Source: Betaproteobacteria bacterium (GTDB lineage Bacteria > Pseudomonadota > Gammaproteobacteria > Burkholderiales > Rhodocyclaceae). From it: 60,646 nucleotides of DNA. The notes under the pieces are model-generated. The model was not told where the DNA came from. It made no database searches and worked only from the letters and a program-made list of their open reading frames with translations. The stretch lies in NCBI GenBank assembly GCA_020621865.1, contig JAHRYW010000001.1, positions 1 to 60,646 of the forward strand. The letters are read 5' to 3'. Positions within the stretch are counted from its first letter, which is position 1; each line of letters opens with the position of its first letter. A program made the position numbers and the translations under genes. This document shows positions 54,286 to 60,646 of this stretch, piece after piece.

Positions 54286-54681
54286 ATGGCCATCGAGCTC
54301 GACCACAGCATCGTCCCGTCGCACCACAAGGTGGCGTCGGCCAGGCTGCTCGGCGAACTGCTTGGCGTGCCGTGGGCGGAGAGCGGGCTCGGCCCGTTCG
54401 CGCCGGTCTATGTCAATGACGGGCTGACGCTCGATTTCTTCGAGACGGCCGACCCCTTCCCGGTCTATCACTACTGCTTCCGCGTCAGCCCGGCCGATTT
54501 CGACGCCATCCTCGGCCGCCTCGAAGCCGCCGGCATCCCCTACCGGAGCCGCGTGCACGGGCCGATGGACCGACAGATCAACACCGACTACGGCGGCAAC
54601 ATGATCTACTGGAACGAACCCGACGGCCACCAGTGGGAGATCCTCACCGTCAGCTACGCCCGCCGGCCGCCTGCGGGCTGA
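54286..54681 (+). CDS. VOC/glyoxalase-family protein
   Basis: This 131-residue protein has two betaalphabetabetabeta halves typical of the vicinal oxygen chelate fold, starting MAIELDHSIVPSHHKVASAR and ending EPDGHQWEILTVSYAR. Metal ligands are probably among the histidines (HS, HH, HQWE) and the late glutamate. It lies 3 bases after the SRPBCC gene. It is not close enough to methylmalonyl-CoA epimerase to be called that. Substrate unknown. Confidence 0.85.
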   Translation: MAIELDHSIVPSHHKVASARLLGELLGVPWAESGLGPFAPVYVNDGLTLDFFETADPFPVYHYCFRVSPADFDAILGRLEAAGIPYRSRVHGPMDRQINTDYGGNMIYWNEPDGHQWEILTVSYARRPPAG

Positions 54682-54685
54682 GTGC

Positions 54686-54727
54686 CGATTTCATTTTTGG
54701 CCGATTTTTGCCGCTGACCGTGGCATT
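54686..54727 (-). repeat. 42-bp dispersed element, copy 14 (intergenic)
   Basis: On the minus strand: core AATGCCACGGTC (one mismatch), AGCGGCAAAAATC, then GGCCAAAAATGAAATCG. It starts 4 bases after the VOC stop. Confidence 0.85.
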
Positions 54728-54798
54728 CGGAAAAACTGTACCTCTCGGCAGCCGCCAAGCGTAAAATAAGTGTTTTCTAATTTACCTTGGAGTCCGCC

Positions 54799-55365
54799 AT
54801 GAAAGCCCTACTCCCCGCCGCCCTGCTGATCGCCGCGCTGCCTGCCCTGGCCCACGATGTCGGCGCCTTGACCGCTGAAACCAAGAAGACCGTGCTGCCG
54901 GTCGTCCCCAAGGTCGTCGCTGCGATGCAGGAGGCAGTTGCCGACAAGGGCGTGGCCGGGGCGATCCCCGTCTGCAAGGAGCAGGCGCCGGCGCTGATCA
55001 AGGAAAAGCGCCAGGAGACCGGCTGGGACATCCGCCGCGTCAGCCTCAGGACGCGCAATGCCGAACGCGGCACGCCGGATCTTTGGGAAGTCCGCCAGCT
55101 GGCCGACTTCAACATCCGCGCCGCCAACGGCGAGAAGATCGACAGCATCGAGAAGGCCGAGATCGTCAGCATCGACGGCAAGCCGGTCTTTCGCTACATG
55201 AAGGCGCTGCCGGTCGGCGAAGTCTGCGTCAAATGCCACGGCCCGGCCGAGGCGCTGGACGCCGACCTCAAGGCCAGGCTGGCCGAGAACTACCCGCACG
55301 ACCAGGCCACCGGCTACAGCAAGGGCCAGATCCGCGGCGCGCTGACCGTCAAGCGTCCGCTGTAA
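54799..55365 (+). CDS. Exported DUF3365 (Tll0287-like) monoheme protein
   Basis: This 188-residue protein has a signal peptide (ALLIAALPALAH) and a Tll0287-like fold. A single c-type heme motif, CVKCH, is at about residue 140. The preceding beta-rich domain is PAS-like. It may be a redox or gas sensor, or an electron carrier. It is monocistronic. I chose the ATG at 54799 (MKALLPAALLIAAL), with CTTGGAG 6 bases upstream. Confidence 0.88.
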   Translation: MKALLPAALLIAALPALAHDVGALTAETKKTVLPVVPKVVAAMQEAVADKGVAGAIPVCKEQAPALIKEKRQETGWDIRRVSLRTRNAERGTPDLWEVRQLADFNIRAANGEKIDSIEKAEIVSIDGKPVFRYMKALPVGEVCVKCHGPAEALDADLKARLAENYPHDQATGYSKGQIRGALTVKRPL

Positions 55366-55373
55366 GCGGCCAG

Positions 55374-55394
55374 GTCGGGGGCGCCGCCCCCGAC
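55374..55394. terminator. Hairpin between convergent genes
   Basis: GTCGGGGGC-GCC-GCCCCCGAC is a 9-bp perfect stem between the DUF3365 gene and the convergent EamA gene. The T-run is short (TGCTTT), so it is probably a modest bidirectional terminator. Confidence 0.55.
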
Positions 55395-55410
55395 TGCTTT
55401 CATCTGCCGT

Positions 55411-56310
55411 TCAATCCGCCGCCCACAACCCCGGGCGGCGCAGGCCGGCCAGCATTTCCCACTGGTGTACGCTCAGGCCGAGCAGAATCAACCCGGTGCC
55501 CAGCCACAGCCGCAAGCCGATCTCCTCGCCATTCAACCAGTGGCCGAGCAGCAGCGCGATGACCGGCGTGATCAGCGTAATCAGCGCCACCTTCGACGTC
55601 TCCAGGTGCTTGATCACGTAGTAATACAGCGCGAAGCCGATCACCGACCCGAACACGCCCAGATAGACGATGGCCGCACCGGAACGCGGCGGCACCATGG
55701 CCGGCAAGCGGCCGTCGGTCAGCCACCAGAGCAGCCCGAACAAGGGCAGCGACACGCTCAGCGTACCCACCGTCGTCGCCAGCGGCGGGCTGTCGTCGCC
55801 GATGCGCTTCAACCAGACCAGGCAACCCGAATAAACAAAGACCGCCACCAGCAGGGCCGCCAGGCCGGCCAGCGCATGCTCGCTGGCCAGGCTGCCGCCA
55901 TGGATGAAAATGGTCGCCAGTCCGCCGGCGCCGAGCAGCATGCCGGCCACCTTGAGCGGCGTCAGGCCGCGCTCGCCAAGAAAGATCGCACCCAGCACCG
56001 CCGCCATCAGCGGCGACAAGCCGAACAACACCGAAATCAGCCCGGAATGCACATAGCGCGCTCCCCAGTAAGTCAGCGCCATCGCCGCGAACAGCCCGAG
56101 GCCGCCGACCAGATAGGCGCGGCGCGCCCGCGCATGCAGCGGAAAGCGGATGCGCCAGACCAGCACCAGCAGCCCGGCGACCACGACGCCGATCGCCATG
56201 CGGGCGAACACGGCCAGCGCAAAACCGGTGCCCTGGGTACTCCACTGGATGGCCAGCGGCGTGGTGGACCAGATCAGGATGATGCCAAGATAAGCGGCCT
56301 GAACAGACAT
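55411..56310 (-). CDS. EamA/DMT-family transporter (second)
   Basis: This 299-residue protein has ten hydrophobic segments in two EamA repeats. I chose the ATG at 56310 (MSVQAAYLGIILIWSTTPLA), because CCGGAG lies 6 bases upstream. A 27-codon open frame with a better ribosome site ends 13 bases before this start, so translation may be coupled to it. A terminator-like hairpin lies further upstream on the same strand. The role is probably metabolite export. Confidence 0.88.
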   Translation of the reverse strand: MSVQAAYLGIILIWSTTPLAIQWSTQGTGFALAVFARMAIGVVVAGLLVLVWRIRFPLHARARRAYLVGGLGLFAAMALTYWGARYVHSGLISVLFGLSPLMAAVLGAIFLGERGLTPLKVAGMLLGAGGLATIFIHGGSLASEHALAGLAALLVAVFVYSGCLVWLKRIGDDSPPLATTVGTLSVSLPLFGLLWWLTDGRLPAMVPPRSGAAIVYLGVFGSVIGFALYYYVIKHLETSKVALITLITPVIALLLGHWLNGEEIGLRLWLGTGLILLGLSVHQWEMLAGLRRPGLWAAD

Positions 56311-56323
56311 GGGATTCTCCGGA

Positions 56324-56407
56324 TCAACAGGGTTGCGACGAGGGTGGATGCAAGGCGGCAAACAGCAGGCAGGCCGGACGACGGATGGCAAGGGCGACAA
56401 CGTTCAT
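56324..56407 (-). CDS. Possible leader peptide of the EamA gene (27 codons)
   Basis: It starts ATG at 56407 behind AAAGGAAA and encodes MNVVALAIRRPACLLFAALH plus seven residues (PPSSQPC). The stop is 13 bases before the EamA ATG. The spacing and strong ribosome site suggest translational coupling rather than a separate function. No repeated single-codon run is visible. Confidence 0.4.
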   Translation of the reverse strand: MNVVALAIRRPACLLFAALHPPSSQPC

Positions 56408-56430
56408 GGCATTTCCTTTCGACAAGGGAC

Positions 56431-56469
56431 AAAAAACAAAAAGGCCGCGGGTTTGTAGTCCGCGGCCTT
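56431..56469 (-). terminator. Terminator-type hairpin upstream of the EamA gene (possible attenuator)
   Basis: On the minus strand AAGGCCGCGG-ACTACAAAC-CCGCGGCCTT is followed by a TTTGTTTTTT run. It is a perfect 10-bp stem. It lies 120 bases before the gene start and 24 bases before the leader frame, so transcripts entering from upstream would stop here unless relieved. Confidence 0.6.
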
Positions 56470-56634
56470 GGCTGAAATCGGTTACTGATTCGACTATTCC
56501 ACCCCGGACCCCGGACCAACGGCAACGCGCCACGCACGCAGGACGCGGCGCGGGGCAATCAGGGCGAACAGGGAACAGGCGAAAGTCATGCGGCCATTGT
56601 CAGGGAAATTTGTGCAGCGCGTCAATCACGGGCG

Positions 56635-56676
56635 ATTTTTTAATTTCGGGCCTTTTTTGCCGGCGACCGTAGCATT
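56635..56676 (-). repeat. 42-bp dispersed element, copy 15 (intergenic)
   Basis: On the minus strand: exact core AATGCTACGGTC, GCCGGCAAAAAAG, then GCCCGAAATTAAAAAAT. It lies in the gap between divergent EamA and chemoreceptor genes. Confidence 0.8.
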
Positions 56677-56863
56677 TGGCGGGCGAGCGGGAACGTCGGA
56701 CGGCGATGGGCCATTTCCGCTCCCCGGATAAGCAAAACAGATCAAGGCAATTTGCATTTTTTTTGCAAATGGCAAAGAAAGCCCGCATAACGCCGCATTA
56801 GAATCGCGCAATTTTTTGCCTCGCACATAGAAATACCTACAAAAAATCAAGGGAGACAAAGCT

Positions 56864-58486
56864 TTGAAGGTCAATTTACCGGTTACCCAGAATGAGGTGC
56901 CCTTTCCGAAAGGGCGCTATGTCGTTTCGCGAACCGACCTCAAGGGAAGCATTACCTACGCGAACGACACATTTGTCGACCTGAGCGGCTTCTCGCAGGA
57001 TGAATTGATCGGCAAGAACCACAATCTGGTTCGTCACCCGGACATGCCGGCCGCCGCCTTCCAGAACCTCTGGGATACCGTCAAGGAAGGGCGCCCCTGG
57101 CGCGGTATCGTCAAGAACCGCTGCAAAAACGGGGACTTCTACTGGGTGGAAGCCCTGGTCGTGCCCTTGCGCAAGGATGACCGGACCATCGGCTACATGT
57201 CGGTACGCACGGAACCCAGCCGCGCCCAGGTCAGCGAGGCCGAAGCCCTGTACCGCCAGTTGAACGCCACCAAGGCCGAACTGCCGAAACCCGGCTTCTG
57301 GCAGCGCACCGCGCTTCGCACCAAGCAGCGCCTCCTGTTGGGCACCATCGTGGTCGCGCAGATTCTGGCCGGCGCCCTATCGTTCGGCGCCGACACCGTG
57401 GGTCTCTCCGGTGTGGCCGGCACCTGGGCAAGTTCGATTCTCGCCGGAACGACCATCGCCGCGGCACTCCTCCTGCTCTTCACGCAGGAGTTCATGATGA
57501 CCGTCATCGAGCGCATCGTCAGCCGGCTCGACCATATTGCCCAGGGCGACCTGACCGACGCCATCCCGCTGCACCGGATCGACGAACTGGGGAAACTGAA
57601 CGATGGCCTGGTCACGATGCAGACCCACTTCAAGGCCATGCTGGCCGAAATCGCCGAATCCGCCACCGCGGTCGGACGCAGCGCCACCTACCTGACCCAG
57701 GAAATGCGGCGCACCAAGGAGGTCACCCTCATCCAATCCGGCGCAGCGGCCAGCATCGCGGCATCCGTGGAGCAACTGGTCGCTTCGGTGCATGAGATCG
57801 CCGGCAACGCGACGCGCGCTTCCGACGCCATGAAAAACACGCAGACGCTGCTGACCACCGCCGGCAGCTCGATGGGAGAAAGCCAGCACGCCTCGTCGAA
57901 TGTCGTCAGCACGGTCACCTCGGCCAGCCAGGCCATGGCCGAACTGTTCCAGTCGATCATGGCGATCAACCAGGTCAGCCAGGTGATCAAGGAAATTGCC
58001 GACCAGACCAACCTGCTGGCGCTCAACGCGGCGATCGAAGCCGCCCGCGCCGGCGAATCGGGACGGGGGTTCGCGGTCGTCGCCGACGAAGTCCGCAAGC
58101 TCGCCGAAAAATCCAGCCAGCAAACGACGGAAATCTCCTCCAGCATCCAGAACATTCAGCGCGTCACCCAGATCGCCGTCGAGACGATGGAAACCGCCGG
58201 AGAACAGGTGCAGGGCGCCAACAACGCGCTCAGCACGGCCCGCAATGGCCTGGAGACAGTGGCGCAGCAAAACGCCGAGGTCGCCGATCTCTCGAATCAC
58301 ATTGCCGGCGGCACCATCGAACAGTCGGCGGCGGGCGACGAGATTGCGCGGCAGATCGAGGCAATCGCCGGCGGTGTCGATGCCGTGTCGCACGCGGTCA
58401 GTGGCGCCGTCGAACAAAGCCACGAAATGCAAAAGGTGGCGGATCACCTGCAACAGCTGATCGCCTATTTCCGCTACATCAAGTGA
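56864..58486 (+). CDS. Aer-type aerotaxis receptor (PAS plus membrane anchor plus MCP domain)
   Basis: This 540-residue protein has an N-terminal PAS domain of the FAD-binding Aer type ([41 protein letters not shown]). Two hydrophobic segments follow at about 155-205, then a HAMP-like region ([18 protein letters not shown]) and the MCP signalling domain with the tip [21 protein letters not shown]. The start is TTG at 56864 with GGGAG 8 bases upstream; the N-terminus [14 protein letters not shown] matches Aer proteins. It senses redox or energy state. The fused form contrasts with the split PAS/MCP pair at 8.6-10.4 kb. Confidence 0.93.
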   Translation: MKVNLPVTQNEVPFPKGRYVVSRTDLKGSITYANDTFVDLSGFSQDELIGKNHNLVRHPDMPAAAFQNLWDTVKEGRPWRGIVKNRCKNGDFYWVEALVVPLRKDDRTIGYMSVRTEPSRAQVSEAEALYRQLNATKAELPKPGFWQRTALRTKQRLLLGTIVVAQILAGALSFGADTVGLSGVAGTWASSILAGTTIAAALLLLFTQEFMMTVIERIVSRLDHIAQGDLTDAIPLHRIDELGKLNDGLVTMQTHFKAMLAEIAESATAVGRSATYLTQEMRRTKEVTLIQSGAAASIAASVEQLVASVHEIAGNATRASDAMKNTQTLLTTAGSSMGESQHASSNVVSTVTSASQAMAELFQSIMAINQVSQVIKEIADQTNLLALNAAIEAARAGESGRGFAVVADEVRKLAEKSSQQTTEISSSIQNIQRVTQIAVETMETAGEQVQGANNALSTARNGLETVAQQNAEVADLSNHIAGGTIEQSAAGDEIARQIEAIAGGVDAVSHAVSGAVEQSHEMQKVADHLQQLIAYFRYIK

Positions 58487-58541
58487 CGACTGAGGCCGTC
58501 CTGGCCTCGGTCGCCCTGGCCAGTTTGCCGGTGACGGACGC

Positions 58542-59420
58542 TTAGCCTGGCTGATGCCCCGCCAGGCAAGCGACCAAGGCCAGCGCCGCCGGGCTCAGGC
58601 TCTCCCTGGCCCGGAAGCATAGCTGCAAATCGCGCGGCGCCCAGTCGTCGGTGATTTCGACCGTCGTCACCCCTTCCGCCGCCGCCGAGCGCGGCACCAT
58701 GCCGATGCCGACGCCGGCGGCGACCATCCGGCAGACGGCATTGAAGCTGCGCACCTGGATGCGGACGTCGAGCCGGCTGCCGAGGCGGGCGGCGTGGTTC
58801 ATCATGAAGGTGTGGATGGCGCTGCCGGCGTGCAGGCAGACGAAGGGCTCGCCGAGGACGTCGGCGAAGGCAACGGCCGGCTGCCCGGCCAGCGGATGCC
58901 CGGCGGGGACGATCAGGACCAGCCGGTCGCGCCGGTAGGGCAGGGTTTGCAGCCCGGCCGTGCCGCCTTCGGCGGCGACGACGCCGATCTCGACCTGGCC
59001 GGCCGCCACGGCCTGGATGATCGCCGGGCTGGGCTGTTCCTCCAGGCTGATCCGCACCCGCGGGTGATCGCGCAGGAAGATGCCGAGGTCTTCGGGCAGA
59101 AAGCAGTTGATCGCGTTGGTGTTGGCGAAGACGGTGACCTGGCTGCTCAGGCCGCTGGCGTAGGGAGCGAGGTCGGCGTGCATCTGTTCGAGCTGGGCGA
59201 AGACCTGCCGGGCATGGCGGAGCAGAGCTTCGCCGGCCGCCGTCGTAGTCAGGCCACGGGCATGGCGGGCAAAGAGCGGCACGCCGAGCGCCGCTTCCAG
59301 CTGGGTCAGCCGGTGGCTGGCCGACGAGGGAGCGAGATGCACCGCTTCGGCGGCACGGGTCAAGCTGCCGGAATCGGCGATGGCGGCAACCAGCCGCAGG
59401 TCGGGGAGATCGTAGCGCAT
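58542..59420 (-). CDS. LysR-family transcriptional regulator
   Basis: This 292-residue protein has an N-terminal winged helix (MRYDLPDLRLVAAIADSGSL, then RAAEAVHLAPSSASHRLTQL) and a periplasmic-binding-like effector domain. It is divergent from an EamA gene 94 bases away, the usual arrangement in which the regulator controls the exporter. The gap holds the overlapping promoters; no T-N11-A operator is clear. Confidence 0.92.
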   Translation of the reverse strand: MRYDLPDLRLVAAIADSGSLTRAAEAVHLAPSSASHRLTQLEAALGVPLFARHARGLTTTAAGEALLRHARQVFAQLEQMHADLAPYASGLSSQVTVFANTNAINCFLPEDLGIFLRDHPRVRISLEEQPSPAIIQAVAAGQVEIGVVAAEGGTAGLQTLPYRRDRLVLIVPAGHPLAGQPAVAFADVLGEPFVCLHAGSAIHTFMMNHAARLGSRLDVRIQVRSFNAVCRMVAAGVGIGMVPRSAAAEGVTTVEITDDWAPRDLQLCFRARESLSPAALALVACLAGHQPG

Positions 59421-59514
59421 GGTTTCGTCCAGAGCGAATGCTTGCTTGCGATATTACCAATTGTCCCGGCCAGCAATGGCGCTTTTAATAGCTCCAGGCA
59501 AAAACAACCTGGGA

Positions 59515-60450
59515 ATGGCTTTGGAAAAATCGAATGCTTATGGCGCAGGGCTGGCCTTGCTGGCGGCGCTCGGCTTTTCGCTGAAGGCGATCTTCGTCAA
59601 GCTGGCCTATCCCTATGGCGTCGATGCGATCACCTTGCTCGCCCTGCGCATGGGCTTCTCGCTGCCGGTCTTCCTGTGGGTCGGGCTGGCCGGGCAGAAG
59701 GCCGGCGCGAGCCTGACGCGCGGCGACTGGGGCCGACTGGTCGCGCTCGGCTGCCTCGGCTATTACGGCGCCAGCATTCTCGACTTCTGGGGGCTGGAAT
59801 ACATTTCGGCCGGCCTGGAGCGGCTGATCCTGTTCACCTACCCGACGCTGACCCTGCTGATCGGCGTGCTGTTCCAGGGCAAGGCCTTCACCCGCCGGCA
59901 GCTCGTCGCCGTAGCGCTGTGCTACGCCGGCATCGGCTTCGCGTTCATCCATGACCTCGGCCTGGGCGAAGCGCGCAACGTGTGGATCGGCGGGGCGCTG
60001 GTCTTCGGCTCCAGCGTGTCGTACGCGCTCTATCTGTCCGGCAGCGCCCCGATGATTGCGCGGCTGGGCGCCATGCGCTTTTCGGCGCTGGCCATGCTGG
60101 TCTCCTCGGCGGTGACACTGGGGCATTTTTTGGCCTCGCATCCGATCTCGGCTTTCGTCCAGCCGCTGCCGGTCTATGGCTGGGGGCTGGCGATGGCGGT
60201 GTTCGCCACCATCGTGCCGGTGTTTGCCCAATCGGCCGCCATCCGCCGGGTCGGCGCCGGGCCGGCCTCGCTCTACGGCATGGTCGGGCCGATGCTGACC
60301 ATAGTCTTCGGCTGGTGGCTGCTCAACGAACATATTTCGGTGGCGCAGATGATTGGCGCCGCCTTGGTTGTCGCCGGGATATTGATCGTCAGCCGCGGGG
60401 CAAAAGCTTCGGGCTTGCAGGCTGTTGAAAAACGTCGCGAGGATGGCTAG
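59515..60450 (+). CDS. EamA/DMT-family transporter (third)
   Basis: This 311-residue protein has ten hydrophobic segments in two EamA repeats. I chose the ATG at 59515 (MALEKSNAYGAGLALLAALG); an ATG at 59476 is possible but adds a poorly conserved stretch. The last 10-11 codons (AVEKRREDG and stop) lie inside the 142-bp inverted-repeat element that begins at 60418, so the present C-terminus was created by its insertion. It is probably regulated by the divergent LysR protein. Confidence 0.9.
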   Translation: MALEKSNAYGAGLALLAALGFSLKAIFVKLAYPYGVDAITLLALRMGFSLPVFLWVGLAGQKAGASLTRGDWGRLVALGCLGYYGASILDFWGLEYISAGLERLILFTYPTLTLLIGVLFQGKAFTRRQLVAVALCYAGIGFAFIHDLGLGEARNVWIGGALVFGSSVSYALYLSGSAPMIARLGAMRFSALAMLVSSAVTLGHFLASHPISAFVQPLPVYGWGLAMAVFATIVPVFAQSAAIRRVGAGPASLYGMVGPMLTIVFGWWLLNEHISVAQMIGAALVVAGILIVSRGAKASGLQAVEKRREDG

Positions 60451-60559
60451 TGGCAAGGCGCCCGGCGCGCAGCAACCGAGACATATCGGATAGATAGGCG
60501 AGGGAGCGAGCACCGCGCAACGCAGCCAATGGCCACCGCAGTAGTTTTGCAACAGCCTG
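60418..60559. repeat. 142-bp non-coding element with imperfect terminal inverted repeats (MITE-like)
   Basis: The left end CAGGCTGTTGAAAAACG and the right end AGTTTTGCAACAGCCTG are inverted repeats with 2 mismatches in 17 bases. The interior is GC-rich with no ORF. It ends 15 bases before the PTS gene start. From memory, similar ends recur in many beta- and gammaproteobacterial genomes, so it is probably a non-autonomous mobile repeat. No target duplication is clear. Confidence 0.7.
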
Positions 60560-60573
60560 TTAGAATCCGGAGC

Positions 60574-60646
60574 ATGATCGGCATCCTCCTCATCACGCAT
60601 GGCAGCTTCGGCGAGGCACTCATCCAGAATGCCTGCCATGTGCTGA
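60574..60646 (+). CDS. Mannose-class PTS EIIA protein, N-terminal fragment
   Basis: The first 24 residues (MIGILLITHGSFGEALIQNA, then CHVL) match the EIIA-Man family, with the phosphoacceptor histidine in ITHG at residue 9. The gene runs off the right edge. In this group such a protein usually belongs to a regulatory PTS with HPr and EI rather than sugar uptake. That is inference. Confidence 0.8.
   Translation, partial: MIGILLITHGSFGEALIQNACHVL

Larger units (their letters stand above)
56408..56863. other. 456-base gap between divergent genes
   Basis: It contains the attenuator-like hairpin (56431-56469), a possible 31-codon frame on the minus strand (56494-56589, MTFACSLFALIAPRR) without a ribosome site, element copy 15 (56635-56676) and an AT-rich stretch (56755-56850) before the chemoreceptor gene. 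No other gene is seen. Confidence 0.6.

Noticed and set aside
54286..54681. VOC protein considered as methylmalonyl-CoA epimerase to complete the propionate pathway
   Set aside because: It is far from the mutase operon, and its metal-ligand pattern and sequence do not read like the epimerase.
55465..56475. A 336-codon plus-strand frame opposite the EamA gene
   Set aside because: It is extremely rich in Gln, Arg and His with no recognisable motif, and it is the antisense of ten membrane helices.

Overview
The window looks like a chromosomal segment of a GC-rich betaproteobacterium, most likely Rhodocyclales (Dechloromonas/Azonexus/Azoarcus type). This rests on gene content and order: tol-pal next to ruvCAB, queC/queE and yebC; a biotin-independent malonate decarboxylase operon with a TRAP transporter; a propionyl-CoA/methylmalonyl-CoA module; and zapBA followed by a probable 6S RNA and an EVE-domain gene. 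I see no phage, plasmid, CRISPR, rRNA or tRNA genes. Coding density is very high and most strand runs are long operons. The taxonomic placement is inference.

Layout: (1) 1-947, end of an unrecognised gene. (2) 1019-8612, methylmalonyl-CoA mutase, MeaB, PccB and PccA in one minus-strand operon, with a divergent GntR regulator. (3) 8624-11343, a split aerotaxis-like pair (PAS protein plus cytoplasmic MCP) and a crotonase. (4) 11414-23018, the malonate block: dctPQM-type TRAP transporter, mdcACDEGBH, a TauE/SafE exporter, a divergent GntR regulator and a second TauE/SafE paralogue. (5) 23015-24284, EVE gene, probable 6S RNA, zapA and zapB-like. (6) 24405-30609, cobalamin riboswitch, btuB, btuC, btuD, cobO and an exported CbiZ-nitrilase fusion. 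(7) 30753-35585, Tim44-like protein, hybrid sensor kinase and SelO. (8) 35582-49366, a nearly unbroken minus-strand run: YeeE, queC, PilZ, queE, cpoB, pal, tolB, tolA, tolR, tolQ, ybgC, ruvB, AI-2E permease, ruvA, ruvC, EamA, exonuclease, Cys-rich exported protein, yebC. (9) 49527-60646, HerA-like ATPase, TIR-domain membrane protein, old-yellow-enzyme oxidoreductase, SRPBCC, VOC, a DUF3365 heme protein, EamA, Aer-type chemoreceptor, LysR/EamA pair, a short inverted-repeat element and the start of a mannose-class PTS EIIA.

Two signals stand out. First, a dispersed 42-bp element occurs 15 times (12 strong copies, 3 degenerate) on both strands, inside genes and between them. It has a 12-bp core, AATGCTACGGTC, followed by AT-rich tracts about one helical turn apart. 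This is the architecture of the Pasteurellaceae DNA uptake signal sequence, although the sequence differs, and I know of no description for this lineage. Second, the B12-uptake operon ends in a gene that joins a signal peptide, a CbiZ (adenosylcobinamide amidohydrolase) domain and a complete nitrilase domain. This suggests corrinoid remodelling outside the cytoplasm.

The parts connect. The mutase at 5.6-7.8 kb needs adenosylcobalamin, which the riboswitch-controlled btu/cobO operon would supply. Malonate breakdown to acetyl-CoA and propionate oxidation both feed acyl-CoA metabolism under separate GntR-type regulators.
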